Shown: positions 18,012-27,581, counted from the first letter of the stretch. The stretch: 64,000 bases of DNA from Actinocorallia sp. API 0066 (GCF_020991275.1 NZ_JAJLQY010000006.1:310001-374000), one strand, 5' to 3'. The notes: generated from the letters alone by a model not told the origin. Program-made: numbers and translations.

Positions 18012-18944
18012 CTAGTGATCGGCGCGGGCCTCGACGGCCTGCCGGTACAGGCGTCCCGCGCGGTAGCTGGACCGTACCAGGGGTCCGGACATGACCCCGG
18101 CGAACCCGATCTCGGCGGCCTCGTCCTGGAGCTCGACGAACTCCTCGGGCTTCACCCACCGCTCGACGGGGTGGTGGCGCGGTGTGGGCCGCAGGTACTG
18201 GGTGATGGTGATCAGCTCGCAGCCCGCGCCGTGCAGGTCGCGGAGCGCCTCGCTGATCTCCTCGCGGGTCTCGCCCATGCCGAGGATCAGGTTGGACTTG
18301 GTGACGAGCCCCGCCTTGCGGGCCTGCGTGATGACGTCCAGGGACCGCTCGTAGCGGAACGCGGGGCGGATCCGCTTGAACAGCCGCGGGACGGTCTCCA
18401 GGTTGTGCGCGAAGACCTCGGGCGCCGCGGCGAAGACCTGGCCGAGCAGCTCGGGTTCGCCGTTGAAGTCGGGGGCGAGCAGTTCGACGCCGCAGCCGGG
18501 CACGTGCGCGTGGATCTGCCGGACGGTCTCGGCGTACAGCCAGGCGCCCTGGTCGGGCAGGTCGTCGCGGGCGACGCCGGTGACGGTGGCGTACTTCAGG
18601 CCCATGGACGCGACGGACTCGGCGACCCGGACGGGTTCACCGGTGTCGTAGTCGGCGGGTTTGCCGGTGTCGATCTGGCAGAAGTCGCAGCGCCGGGTGC
18701 ACTGGTCGCCGCCGATGAGGAAGGTGGCTTCGCGGTCCTCCCAGCATTCGAAGATGTTGGGGCAGCCCGCCTCCTGGCAGACCGTGTGCAGCCCCTCGTT
18801 CTTGACGAGCTGGGTGAGCTCCTTGTATTGGGGGCCCATCTTCAGCCGCGTCTTGATCCACGGCGGCTTCTTCTCGATCGGTACCTCTGCGTTGCGGACT
18901 TCGAGCCGCAGCAGCTTCCGTCCCTCTGGGGCCACAGCACTCAC
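18012..18944 (-). CDS. lipA: Lipoyl synthase LipA
   Basis: A radical-SAM enzyme that inserts two sulfurs into protein-bound octanoyl groups to form lipoyl. It has the radical-SAM CTRRCDFC motif, the auxiliary cluster cysteines [12 protein letters not shown] and the C-terminal RSSYRAG. GTG at 18944 ([12 protein letters not shown]) gives 310 residues, the usual length; the frame continues upstream without homology. It is the partner of LipB (19932-20600), though two plus-strand genes separate them. The likely target is the E2 protein at 8789-10213. Confidence 0.96.
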   Translation of the reverse strand: MSAVAPEGRKLLRLEVRNAEVPIEKKPPWIKTRLKMGPQYKELTQLVKNEGLHTVCQEAGCPNIFECWEDREATFLIGGDQCTRRCDFCQIDTGKPADYDTGEPVRVAESVASMGLKYATVTGVARDDLPDQGAWLYAETVRQIHAHVPGCGVELLAPDFNGEPELLGQVFAAAPEVFAHNLETVPRLFKRIRPAFRYERSLDVITQARKAGLVTKSNLILGMGETREEISEALRDLHGAGCELITITQYLRPTPRHHPVERWVKPEEFVELQDEAAEIGFAGVMSGPLVRSSYRAGRLYRQAVEARADH

Positions 18945-19001
18945 ACGTTTAGAGTACGTCCAGGAATGGCCCGCTCGATCCCCCAAGGAAGGCCCGGTCC
19001 C

Positions 19002-19322
19002 GTGATCGTCTCCACCATGAACGACATCCCCGGCTACGAGGTCACCGAGGTGATCGGCGATGTGTTCGGTCTCACGGTGATGGTCCGCAGCGGAATCTCC
19101 AGCATCGAGGCGGGGATCAAGACGTTCCTGGGCGGCGAGCCGCAGGGCCTGGCGCGGGAGTTGCACGACTTCCGGCTCCAGGCGCGGGAGCGGCTGATCA
19201 AGGCGGCGGCCGCGAAGGGCGCGAACGCGATCCTGGCCGTCCGGTATGCGGCGAACGACCTGCGCGACACGGGTACGGAGATCTGCGCCTACGGCACGGC
19301 CGTGAAAGTGCGCCCTCTATAA
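19002..19322 (+). CDS. YbjQ/UPF0145 family protein
   Basis: A 106-residue protein whose start [34 protein letters not shown] and [11 protein letters not shown] match the YbjQ/UPF0145 (putative heavy-metal-binding) family, which forms small cytosolic oligomers of unknown role. GTG at 19002 fits the family; an in-frame ATG at 18966 would add twelve residues. It is divergent from lipA and has no assigned partner. Confidence 0.85.
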   Translation: MIVSTMNDIPGYEVTEVIGDVFGLTVMVRSGISSIEAGIKTFLGGEPQGLARELHDFRLQARERLIKAAAAKGANAILAVRYAANDLRDTGTEICAYGTAVKVRPL

Positions 19323-19435
19323 CAATCGGGTGGTTCTTGGGGGCGCAATCCCGCGATTCGCGCCCGCGCCCGGCGTGGATCTCTCTAGGGTGACTCGCTG
19401 TTGTCAAGCGTGGAGCAAGGGAAAGAGGAACCGCC

Positions 19436-19924
19436 GTGGCGCTGGCCATGACCTATCTGAGGCTGCCCGTGGAGGGGGGCGCCGACCCCGGCGACGTCGC
19501 GCGCCGGGTGTTGGCGGCCGCCGGCTGGCGGCAGGCCCACACCGGGCGGGTGCTCGATCTGGGCGGCAACTGGCAGGGCCTGCACTATCTGATCACCGGT
19601 GACCCGTGGGAGGGCCGCTCCCCGGAGGCCGACATCGTCTGCGGGGGGCGGCTGCTCACCGAGGACGGCACCGAGGCGCTCGGCTTCGACGTCATCTACC
19701 TGGCCCCCGAGCGGGTGAAGGTGGCGGCCGACCATCTGCGGGCGACGCCGTTCCCCAGCCGCAGGTTCGACCTGGTGGCGATGGCCGAGGCCGACGTCCA
19801 GGGCGTGCAGGCGTGGGGCGAGGACGCCCGCGACAAGCTGTTCCGGCCGTGCTACGACGCGCTCGGCCGGTTCTTCACCGACGCCGCCGACCGTGGCGAG
19901 TCGGTCTTCAAGACGATGGGCTAG
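19436..19924 (+). CDS. DUF1877/YfbM-like protein
   Basis: A 162-residue soluble protein. GGNWQGLHYLITGDPWEG followed by IVCGGRLLTEDG and IYLAPERVKVAADHL resembles the DUF1877 (YfbM) family, in which a Trp-x-Gly-Leu-His motif precedes a threonine-glycine turn. The function of the family is unknown. It starts with GTG after GAAAGAGGAA and lies between lipA and lipB on the opposite strand. Confidence 0.7.
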   Translation: MALAMTYLRLPVEGGADPGDVARRVLAAAGWRQAHTGRVLDLGGNWQGLHYLITGDPWEGRSPEADIVCGGRLLTEDGTEALGFDVIYLAPERVKVAADHLRATPFPSRRFDLVAMAEADVQGVQAWGEDARDKLFRPCYDALGRFFTDAADRGESVFKTMG

Positions 19925-19931
19925 CCGGGCC

Positions 19932-20600
19932 CTACAGCTGGGCGAGGGTGCGGTGGAACGTCTCCGCCGCGCCCAGCTGCTCGGCGATGTGCCGCTCGAC
20001 CAGCGGCAGCACCTCCCGGACGGGCACCGGCCTGCCCAGTTCGCGGGTGAGCGAGGTGGACGACGCGTCGCTGATCCCGCACGGGACGATCTTGTCGAAC
20101 CAGGTCAGGTCGCAGTCGCAGTTGATCTGGATGCCGTGCATGGTGACGCCCTGGGAGACGCGCAGCCCGACCGAGCCGACCTTGCGGTCGGGGCCCTTGC
20201 CGTCGACGAGCCAGACCCCGCTGCGGCCCTCGACGCGCACGCCCTCCAGGCCGAACTCGGCGAGCACGCCGATCATGGCGTCCTCCATGCGGCGGACGAA
20301 GGCGACCACGTCGATCGGGTCGGGCAGCCGGACGATCGGGTAGACCGTCAGCTGGCCGGGGCCGTGCCAGGTGATCTTGCCGCCGCGGTCCACGTCGATG
20401 ACGGGCGCGCCCGGGTCGCCCAGGGGGCGGTCGAGCGGCTCGGTGCGCTTGCCCGCGGTGTAGACCGGCTGGTGTTCCAGCATGATCACGGTGTCAGCGA
20501 CGGTGTCGGCGACCCGGCGCTCGTGGGTGCGCCGCTGCAGGGCCCACCCCTCCTCGTACGGAACCGCCTGGTCACCGAAGCCCGCGTGTACAAAAATCAC
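19932..20600 (-). CDS. lipB: Octanoyltransferase LipB
   Basis: Transfers octanoyl from acyl carrier protein to the lipoyl domains of E2 and GcvH; 222 residues. It shows DRGGKITWHGPGQLTVYPI, VGLRVSQGVTMHGIQINC and the catalytic Cys in FDKIVPCGI, with the conserved Lys in GPDRKVGSVG. It probably shares a promoter zone with the peptidase gene upstream on the same strand. It works before LipA in lipoate synthesis. Confidence 0.95.
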   Translation of the reverse strand: MIFVHAGFGDQAVPYEEGWALQRRTHERRVADTVADTVIMLEHQPVYTAGKRTEPLDRPLGDPGAPVIDVDRGGKITWHGPGQLTVYPIVRLPDPIDVVAFVRRMEDAMIGVLAEFGLEGVRVEGRSGVWLVDGKGPDRKVGSVGLRVSQGVTMHGIQINCDCDLTWFDKIVPCGISDASSTSLTRELGRPVPVREVLPLVERHIAEQLGAAETFHRTLAQL

Positions 20601-20654
20601 GCCTTCGACCCTACTCCCCCCGGGCTGTGTTCGATCGGGCCCGGGGCTGCGCTG

Positions 20655-21401
20655 TCAGCGGAGCTGGCGCGGTTCGATGACCGTCTCCTTCACCGTGGTG
20701 CCGTCGCGCTCGACGCGCCACGCCCTGCCCTCGGGCCGGTAGCCGACGGCCTGGACGAACTCGGTGCCGACGTAGTGCAGGGCGACGCCCTCGTCGGCGG
20801 CGTAGCCGTCGGGCAGTTCACCGGAGGCGATGGACGCCTGGAGCAGGGGCCGCCGCTGCGGGTCGCTGTCGTAGTGCACCCCGCAGGCGTGCGGGAGCAG
20901 CCCCAGGCCGTCGTTGAGCGGGCGCAGGGCGGGCCCGTAGGAGTCGGTGTTGCCTCCGGAGTGCCAGCACAGCGCGCCGGCGCTCTGGCCCGCCAGGACG
21001 ACGCCCGCGCGCCACACCTCGGCGAAGACCTCGTCGAGCCCGTGCGCCCGCCACAGCGCGAGCAGGTTGACGACGCTGCCGCCGACGACGTACACGAGGT
21101 CCTGGGCGAGCAGGTGGCCGCGCATGTCCTCGACGTTGGGCATGGGGAACAGCGCGAGGTGGGTGACCTCGGCGTCCAGCCGGCCGAACGCCTCGTACAG
21201 CTGGGCGACGGGCTCGGCCTGGTCGCCCAGGGCGGTGGCGAGGAAGCAGACGCGCGGGCGGTCCTGGCCGGTGAGGTCGAAGGCGTATCGCAGGAGCGGG
21301 CTCGGGTCCAGGCCGTGCCTGCTGTTGGGCAGGAAGGTCCCGCCGCCGATGGCGAGGATGTGCGGCTGTCCGTCTGTGCTCAACCTGTGCTCCCTGTCCA
21401 T
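20655..21401 (-). CDS. Peptidase S51/type 1 glutamine amidotransferase-like protein
   Basis: A 248-residue protein of the peptidase E (S51) fold. The nucleophile elbow is GQSAGALCWHSGG with Ser in the middle. HILAIGGGTFLP at the N-terminus and VYVVGGSVVNLLALW match actinobacterial peptidase E-like proteins. S51 enzymes cleave Asp-X dipeptides or process cyanophycin-type peptides; the exact substrate here is unknown. There is no signal peptide. Confidence 0.85.
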   Translation of the reverse strand: MDREHRLSTDGQPHILAIGGGTFLPNSRHGLDPSPLLRYAFDLTGQDRPRVCFLATALGDQAEPVAQLYEAFGRLDAEVTHLALFPMPNVEDMRGHLLAQDLVYVVGGSVVNLLALWRAHGLDEVFAEVWRAGVVLAGQSAGALCWHSGGNTDSYGPALRPLNDGLGLLPHACGVHYDSDPQRRPLLQASIASGELPDGYAADEGVALHYVGTEFVQAVGYRPEGRAWRVERDGTTVKETVIEPRQLR

Positions 21402-21579
21402 GTTCGCTTGGGCCCGAGGGCGTGTTGAAGAACCCCTTCAGGGTCACCGTACGACTACGGAGAGCCTCGGAAAGGCGTTTCCGCGTTTCTGTGGACATCC
21501 TCGACGAGGAATGGGGATGATCCGGAACGTCGGGCCGTTCCCCAAGGAACGGACACCGCACGACGAACCTGGAGGAACC

Positions 21580-21975
21580 ATGCCAACGGTCAGGGTCGAG
21601 CGCACCGAGACGGGCTTTGTCGCCACCAACGACAGGGGCGGCCGGATCGAGATCGGCTCGACCAAGGACGACGGCGTGTTCTCCCCGCTGGAACTCCTCC
21701 TCGTCGCGCTCGGCGGCTGCGAGTTGGCGACGGTCGAGCCCCTGACGGCCAGACGCGGCCACCGCCTGACCCGGCTCGCCACCGTCGTGGAGGGCGAGAA
21801 GGTCTCCGACACGGAGCTGAAGCAGGTCACCATCACGTATGACGTGGAACTCCCCCCTGAGGATGAGAAGGCTGAGGAGGTGTTCCGCTCGGTCGCCAAG
21901 CGTGTCCACGAGAGGTACTGCCCGGTCGGCAAGGCGATCAAGAACCCCACGCCCGTCATCCAGCGGCTCCCCTGA
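21580..21975 (+). CDS. OsmC family protein
   Basis: A 131-residue OsmC/Ohr-fold protein, a family of thiol peroxidases and related proteins. The pattern GVFSPLELLLVALGGCELAT contains the first conserved Cys, and RVHERYCPVGKAIKN the second. GGAGG lies five bases before the ATG. Earlier in-frame starts run through the antisense peptidase gene and are rejected. Confidence 0.9.
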   Translation: MPTVRVERTETGFVATNDRGGRIEIGSTKDDGVFSPLELLLVALGGCELATVEPLTARRGHRLTRLATVVEGEKVSDTELKQVTITYDVELPPEDEKAEEVFRSVAKRVHERYCPVGKAIKNPTPVIQRLP

Positions 21976-22125
21976 CGGCCCGGACCCACCCCTACGGGGG
22001 TGAACGCACCGCGAACGGGGGACTTCCCGGGGGTTGACCTCGGGGAACGCTACGCCCCAAGGGTGAGATCAAGACCGTTCGGACTGCCGATAACAAAATC
22101 ATGCACTCAATGAAAAATTGGGCGC

Positions 22126-22932
22126 ATGGTCCAATTCGCCCCCCTGGCTCCCACCCGGGCGCGTCCCCCCGCGACCGGCGGCGGGACGGCGGCGCGCGCC
22201 CCCGCCGCGCGCAGGCCGCCCGTCTGGCGCGAACTCCTCCTCGTCGTCGTCTTCTACGGCGCCTACTCCCTGGTCCGGGTGCTGCTGAACGACCCGGACG
22301 GGCCCGTCAAGGCGTTCGCCAACGCGGCGCGGATCCTCGACCTGGAACGTGCCCTCTCGCTCGACGTCGAGCTGGCGCTGAACCGGGCGCTGCTGGCCAG
22401 CGAGTCCCTGGCGACGGCGGCGAACCTCTTCTACCTGAGCGCGCACTTTCTGGTGACGCTGGCCGTGCTGGTGTGGCTGTACCGGTCTCATCCGGCGTAC
22501 TACACCCGGATGCGCACGGCGATCGTCGCGGCGACGGGCCTGGCGCTGGTCGGGTTCTGGCTGTTCCCGCTGGCCCCGCCGCGCTTCCTGCCGGGCGAGG
22601 GCTTCGCCGACCCGGTCGTGCTGTTCGACACGCCGGGCCTGTACTCCTCGGGCGTGTCGGCGGCGATGGCCAACCAGTACGCGGCGATGCCGTCGATGCA
22701 CGCGGGCTGGGCGGTGTGGTGCGGCATCGCGCTCGTCGCGCTGGGCCGGCACTGGTGGACGCGGGCGCTGGGCGTGCTGTACCCGGCGGCGACGATCCTG
22801 GTGATCATGGCGACCGCCAACCACTACGTGCTCGACGCGGTGGCCGGGGTCGCCCTGGTCGTCCTGGCGCTCGCGGCCGTCAAGGGCCCCGCACCGCTCA
22901 GCGGCCGCTCCCGTAGAACACCCGCTCGGTGA
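22126..22932 (+). CDS. PAP2-superfamily membrane phosphatase/transferase
   Basis: A 268-residue polytopic protein. It opens with a Pro/Ala-rich cytosolic stretch (1-33), then six hydrophobic segments. QYAAMPSMHAGWAVW and ATANHYVLDAVAG are the second and third PAP2 phosphatase motifs; the arrangement resembles inositol-phosphorylceramide-synthase-like (aureobasidin-resistance-type) bacterial proteins that act on lipid phosphates. The last 35 bases overlap the convergent glnE gene. The region just before the start (22085-22120) is unusually AT-rich for this genome and probably holds the promoter. Confidence 0.83.
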   Translation: MVQFAPLAPTRARPPATGGGTAARAPAARRPPVWRELLLVVVFYGAYSLVRVLLNDPDGPVKAFANAARILDLERALSLDVELALNRALLASESLATAANLFYLSAHFLVTLAVLVWLYRSHPAYYTRMRTAIVAATGLALVGFWLFPLAPPRFLPGEGFADPVVLFDTPGLYSSGVSAAMANQYAAMPSMHAGWAVWCGIALVALGRHWWTRALGVLYPAATILVIMATANHYVLDAVAGVALVVLALAAVKGPAPLSGRSRRTPAR

Positions 22933-25876
22933 CCTCGCGGGCGTGCCGCGCGTGTTTGCGCCAGTCCTCCAGCATGTCGCCGGTGCCGGGGTAGCCGAGC
23001 ATCCTGCTGACGGCGGTGCGCTCACGGTGGTGGTCGGTGGGCAGGAGGTCGGAGGCGCGCCCGCGCACCAGCATCACCGCGCCGCGGATGCGGGTGGCCA
23101 GCTCCCACGCCTCGGCGAGGACGGTGGCGTCGGGCGCGTCCAGGAGCGAGTACTCCACGGCCGACTCCAGCGCGTCGAGGGTGCGGGTGGTGCGTAGGCC
23201 CGGCACCTCGCTCGCGTACTTGAGCTGGAGGAGCTGGGCGACCCACTCGACGTCGGACAGGCCGCCGGGGCCGAGCTTGAGGTGCAGCCGCCGGTCCACG
23301 CCGCGCGGGAGCCGCTCGGCCTCCATCCGCGCCTTGAGGCGGCGGATCTCGTGCACGTCGCGGTCGGAGATGCCGCCGTCGGGCCAGCGGATGGGGTTGA
23401 TGACGTCGGCGAAGGCGGCGCGCAGCCGCTCGGAGCCGATGAGGGGGTCGGCGCGCAGCAGTGCCTGGCTCTCCCACGGCGAGGACCAGCGCCCGTAGTA
23501 CGCGGCGTAGGACGACAGGCTGCGCACCAAGGGCCCGGACTTGCCTTCGGGCCGCAGGTTCGGGTCGATGCCGAGCGGCGGTTCGGGCGCGGGCAGCGCG
23601 AGCAGCCTGCGCAGCTCCTCGGCGACGGCGTGCGCCGCCTGGTGCGCCTCCCGGTCGGTGACGCCCTCGTGCGGGTCGTAGACGAACATGACGTCCGCGT
23701 CGCTGCCGTAGCCGAGCTCGTGGCCGCCGAACCGGCCCATCGCCACGACGGCCATCTCGCACGGCAGCGGGGTGCGCTTGGCCGTCTCGATCTTGTTGAT
23801 CGCGGCGACCAGCGCGGCTTCGATCGTCACCGAGGCGATATCGGTGAGCGCCTCGCTGACCTCGCGGACCGAGACGATCCCGAGCAGGTCGGCGACCGAC
23901 ACGCGGAACAGCTCGCGGCGCCGGATCGCGCGGACCGCGGCGACGGCGTGCTCGGCCTTCTCGCGGTCCTCGTGCCGGGACACCACGGCCATCGCCTCCG
24001 CCCGCAGCTCGCCGACCGCGCGCGGTTTCAGCTCGCCGTCCTTGCCGAGGATGGACACCCCGTCGGGGGCGCGCAGCAGCAGGTCGGTGACGTAGGCGCT
24101 GGACGCGAGCAGCCTGGCCATGCGTTCGGCCACGGTGACGTCGTCGCGGAGCAGGCGCAGGTACCAGGGGGTGCTTCCGAGGGCGTCGCTGACCCGGCGG
24201 AAGCCGAGCAGCCCGGCGTCGGGGTCGGGCGCGTCGGCGAACCAGCCGAGCATCACCGGCAGGAGGGTGCGCTGGATGGCGGCGCGGCGCGAGACGCCCT
24301 TGGTGAGCGCCTCGATGTGCCGGAGCGCGCCCGCCGGGTCGTTGTAGCCGAGCGCCAGGAGGCGCGCGCGGGCCGCCTCGGGCGTCAGGCGGGCCTCGTC
24401 GGGCAGGTTGGCCACCGCGACCAGCAGCGGCCGGTAGAAGAGCTTCTCGTGGATCCTGCGGACGCCGCGGGCGTGCCGGCGCCACTTCTCGGTGAACTCC
24501 TCGGCCGGGTCGCCCTGGAGGCCGAGGGCGCGGCCGAGGCGGCGCAGCTCGGCGTGCCCGGCGGGCACCAGGTGGGTGCGGCGCAGGTGGTGGAGCTGGA
24601 GCAGGTGCTCGGTGCGGCGCAGGAACCGGTACGCCTCGTCGAGCGACGCGGCGTCCTCACGTCCCACGTAGCCGCCCGCCGACAGCGCGGCCAGCGCGTC
24701 GAGGGTGTTGCCGCTGTGCAGCTCCTCGTCGGCCTTGCCGTGCACGAGCTGGAGGAGCTGGACGGCGAACTCGACGTCGCGCAGGCCGCCGGGCCCGAGC
24801 TTGAGCTGGCGTTCGACCTCGCCGTGCCGCTCCTTGAGGTCCTCCTCGACGCGGCGGCGCATGGCCTGGACGTCGGCGACGAAGTCCTCGCCCTGCGCGG
24901 CCCGCCATACGAGCGGCGTGGTCATCTCCAGGTAGGCGGCGCCCAGGTCGGTGTCCCCGGCGACCGGGCGCGCCTTGAGGAGGGCCTGGAACTCCCACGT
25001 CTTGGCCCAGCGCTCGTAGTAGGCGCGGTGGCTCGCCAGGGTGCGCACGAGCGGCCCCGACCTGCCCTCGGGACGCAGGTTGGCGTCCACCTCCCACAGC
25101 GCGCCCTCGGGCGTGGTGGCCGAGCAGGCGCGGATCATCGCGGCGGCGACCTTGCCCGCCGCCTTGAGCGCCGCCTCCTCGTCATCGCCGACGGCCTCGG
25201 CCACAAAGATGACGTCGACGTCGGAGACGTAGTTGAGCTCCCGGCCGCCGGACTTGCCCATGCCGATGACGGCGAGGCGGGCCAGCGCGTGGTCGGGCAC
25301 CTCGGCGCGGGCGATGGCCAGGCCCGCCTCCAGCGCGGCGTCGGCGAGCGCGGCCAGTTCGGCGGCGACCTCCTTGACGTCGCACTCGCCGCACAGGTCG
25401 CGGCCCGCGAGGTTCACCAGGCGCTCCCGGTAGGCGACGCGCAGGGCGTCCACGCCGCCGGGCGCGGCGACCGGCAGCGCGGCGGCGGGGTCGGCGCCGA
25501 CCGCGCGCAGCAGCGCGGCGCGCAGCTCCCCCGGATCGGGCGCCTCGGGTTCGCCCCTGAGAACGTTCCATTGTCGGGGATGGCGGACAAGGTGGTCTCC
25601 GAGGGCCGCGCTGACCCCGAGCACGGCCAGGAGCCGGGCGCGGAAGGCGTCGTCGGCGCGGAGCGGATCCCGCAGCGACGGATCGGCCTCGGTGAGCCGG
25701 AGCAGGGCGCTGAGGGCGAGATCGGGATCAGCCGTCCCGCCCAGCGCGTCGATGACTGCGTCGTCCAGCGGGACCGGGAGGGCGGCGAGGGCCTGCTGCG
25801 CCGCCGACGCGTCGGTGAAGCCCAACCGCGCGAGCCTCGCGGCGAGGGAGGTACGGCGTTCACTCACACCCATCAA
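22898..25876 (-). CDS. glnE: Glutamine synthetase adenylyltransferase GlnE
   Basis: A 992-residue bifunctional enzyme that adds AMP to, and removes it from, the Tyr of GlnA. Two nucleotidyltransferase domains are seen: the N-terminal one with MGKSGGRELNYVSDVDVIFV and the C-terminal one with GRFGGHELGYGSDADVMFVYD, each followed by a helical GlnD-UTase-like region (LKLGPGGLRDVEFAVQLLQL and LKLGPGGLSDVEWVAQLLQL). The length matches actinobacterial GlnE. It lies between glnA and glnA2, as in Mycobacterium and Streptomyces. Confidence 0.97.
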   Translation of the reverse strand: MMGVSERRTSLAARLARLGFTDASAAQQALAALPVPLDDAVIDALGGTADPDLALSALLRLTEADPSLRDPLRADDAFRARLLAVLGVSAALGDHLVRHPRQWNVLRGEPEAPDPGELRAALLRAVGADPAAALPVAAPGGVDALRVAYRERLVNLAGRDLCGECDVKEVAAELAALADAALEAGLAIARAEVPDHALARLAVIGMGKSGGRELNYVSDVDVIFVAEAVGDDEEAALKAAGKVAAAMIRACSATTPEGALWEVDANLRPEGRSGPLVRTLASHRAYYERWAKTWEFQALLKARPVAGDTDLGAAYLEMTTPLVWRAAQGEDFVADVQAMRRRVEEDLKERHGEVERQLKLGPGGLRDVEFAVQLLQLVHGKADEELHSGNTLDALAALSAGGYVGREDAASLDEAYRFLRRTEHLLQLHHLRRTHLVPAGHAELRRLGRALGLQGDPAEEFTEKWRRHARGVRRIHEKLFYRPLLVAVANLPDEARLTPEAARARLLALGYNDPAGALRHIEALTKGVSRRAAIQRTLLPVMLGWFADAPDPDAGLLGFRRVSDALGSTPWYLRLLRDDVTVAERMARLLASSAYVTDLLLRAPDGVSILGKDGELKPRAVGELRAEAMAVVSRHEDREKAEHAVAAVRAIRRRELFRVSVADLLGIVSVREVSEALTDIASVTIEAALVAAINKIETAKRTPLPCEMAVVAMGRFGGHELGYGSDADVMFVYDPHEGVTDREAHQAAHAVAEELRRLLALPAPEPPLGIDPNLRPEGKSGPLVRSLSSYAAYYGRWSSPWESQALLRADPLIGSERLRAAFADVINPIRWPDGGISDRDVHEIRRLKARMEAERLPRGVDRRLHLKLGPGGLSDVEWVAQLLQLKYASEVPGLRTTRTLDALESAVEYSLLDAPDATVLAEAWELATRIRGAVMLVRGRASDLLPTDHHRERTAVSRMLGYPGTGDMLEDWRKHARHAREVTERVFYGSGR

Positions 25877-25941
25877 AGTAACCCTCCCCGCCGCTCCCGC
25901 AGAGGATCAAGGGCGGCAAGGTCTCCGGAACGTTACAGATC

Positions 25942-26964
25942 TCACGTCAAGGTTACGCGCGGCTTGCGGCGGGGTGAGGGAACGGACGGATCGGGCATCG
26001 GACTGTACCTGCCGCACTCGTGCAGCCAGTCGAGGTGCGCGCGCGGCGCCGCGAGCAGCGCGGACGCCACCCGGGCGACGCCGCGCGCGCGCAGCGGGTC
26101 GAGCCGCAGCCGTCGCAGTTCGGGCCCGAGAGCGCGGGCCGCGTGACCGACCTCCTCCAGGCGCGCCCAGATCCGCTCGTGGACGAGCACCGCCGCCGCC
26201 GTGCGCGGAGGCAGGTCCAGTTGGCGTGCGGTGACGGCGACGTGGTTGAGCGGGCTGTGCGCGTCGGGCGTGTAGGCGACGAGGTCGTTGCTCCACGCCG
26301 TCACGTCGGCGGTGCCGTCCACGAGGATCTGCCACGCCCTCAGGCCGAGCACCTCGTCGGGGACCTCCGTGCGCAGCGCGGGCTCCAGCAGGTCGAGGAG
26401 GAACGGGCCGTGCAGGCGGCGCCGGACGGCCGGGTAGCGGGACGGCGCGGGCAGCTCGCCCGTCCGGCGCGCGACCGCCTCGTCCAGGCAGCCCTGGCGG
26501 TGCCAGGCGAGGTGGTCGCGGAACCTGCGCCGCCAGTCCTGGCTCATGCCGGGCGCGGTGCGGGCCCACAGGTCGGCGAGCGCCGTCTCCAGGGTGCTGG
26601 CGCCCGGCCGGGCCGTGCCGCGCCGCAGGGTCAGCGCGAGCGGCTCGTAGAGGGCGTCCACCGAGGTGGCGGAGCGGCGGATCGGGCCGTCGTCGATGGT
26701 GTCGTCGAGCGCGAACAGCCAGAGGAGCCACTCGGTGAGCAGCACGGCGCGGGCGGGCGCGACGTCCGGCAGGATCCGGCAGACGAGCCGCTCGAAGCGG
26801 CCGCGGCCGATCCGGGTGGAATCGGCCTCGCCGAGGACGAGGCCGTGGGAGCGGGCCCAGGCGAGCGACTCCTCGCCGATCGGCCAGAGCCGCTCGTGGA
26901 CGCGGCAGGGGGCGGTCATCGCGGGGATGCGGTCCGCCAGCGGGAGCAGGAGCGAGACGTCCAT
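25942..26964 (-). CDS. Class I terpene synthase-like protein
   Basis: A 340-residue protein with the bacterial terpene cyclase layout: acidic motif LDDTIDD (D87-D92), an Arg cluster about 45 residues before the second metal motif (RYPAVRRRLHG) and a late GRYSPM resembling the conserved C-terminal RY pair. The second metal motif reads NDLVAYTPD (226-234): Asn is kept, but the usual Ser is Ala and the usual Glu is Asp. Product and activity are therefore uncertain. Its ATG overlaps the stop of the EF-hand gene by one base. No prenyltransferase or P450 is adjacent. Confidence 0.8.
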   Translation of the reverse strand: MDVSLLLPLADRIPAMTAPCRVHERLWPIGEESLAWARSHGLVLGEADSTRIGRGRFERLVCRILPDVAPARAVLLTEWLLWLFALDDTIDDGPIRRSATSVDALYEPLALTLRRGTARPGASTLETALADLWARTAPGMSQDWRRRFRDHLAWHRQGCLDEAVARRTGELPAPSRYPAVRRRLHGPFLLDLLEPALRTEVPDEVLGLRAWQILVDGTADVTAWSNDLVAYTPDAHSPLNHVAVTARQLDLPPRTAAAVLVHERIWARLEEVGHAARALGPELRRLRLDPLRARGVARVASALLAAPRAHLDWLHECGRYSPMPDPSVPSPRRKPRVTLT

Positions 26965-27512
26965 CAGATCCGGCCGAACAGCCAGTTGCCGCCGGCCGCG
27001 GGGTCGTCGCCGGTGTAGAACTCGCGGGCCGCGCGCTCCAGCTCCACCACGGTCACCATGCCGTCGCCGTCGGCGTCCAGGGCGCCGAACGCGGTGACGA
27101 TGTCGCCCTCGGGGGTGCCGTAGGCGGTCTGCATGGTGCGGAACGCCACGGGGTCGATGAGGCCGTCGGCGTCGGCGTCGCAGATGCGGGCGACGGCCTG
27201 GGCGACGGGGCGCAGGACGGGCTCGTAGTCGGGCCCGGTGATGAACGCCTCGGCCATGCCGCGCCGGAACTGGTCGCGCGTCACCCGGCTCTCGGCGTCC
27301 AGGTCGAGCCGCGACATCAGGGCGGCCCACACCTGGTCGAACGCCTCGAGGAGCGCTCTTCCGGGCGCCGATGTCGGCGGCTCGCCGAACCCGATCAGGA
27401 AGCGGGCCCCCAGACCCGCGAGGTCCTCCCGGTCGACGACGCCGTCACGGTTCACGTCGAGCTGGTCGAAGACCCGGTCCAGCTTCCGGTCCTGCAACTC
27501 GGAGGTAGACAT
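26964..27512 (-). CDS. EF-hand calcium-binding protein (calerythrin-like)
   Basis: A 182-residue acidic protein with three good EF-hand loops (DVNRDGVVDRED, DADADGLIDPVA, DADGDGMVTVVE) and one weaker loop (DLDAESRVTRDQ), the four-hand arrangement of actinobacterial calerythrin-type proteins. It has no signal peptide and is cytosolic. The start MSTSELQDRK at 27512 is chosen; an upstream ATG adds ten unconvincing residues. Its TGA overlaps the start of the terpene synthase gene, so both are made from one message. Confidence 0.9.
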   Translation of the reverse strand: MSTSELQDRKLDRVFDQLDVNRDGVVDREDLAGLGARFLIGFGEPPTSAPGRALLEAFDQVWAALMSRLDLDAESRVTRDQFRRGMAEAFITGPDYEPVLRPVAQAVARICDADADGLIDPVAFRTMQTAYGTPEGDIVTAFGALDADGDGMVTVVELERAAREFYTGDDPAAGGNWLFGRI

Positions 27513-27581
27513 GGCATCACGGTAGGTCAACCTGGCCGTCACTCCGGGTGACGAGCACCCTCCGCGAGGGTCAAAGTCCCG

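Noticed and set aside
18966-19001. Earlier ATG for the YbjQ-like gene
   Set aside because: It would add twelve residues not typical of the family; kept only as an alternative.
23282-26146. 954-codon plus-strand frame opposite glnE
   Set aside because: An antisense shadow of a well-supported glnE gene; no motif or ribosome site.
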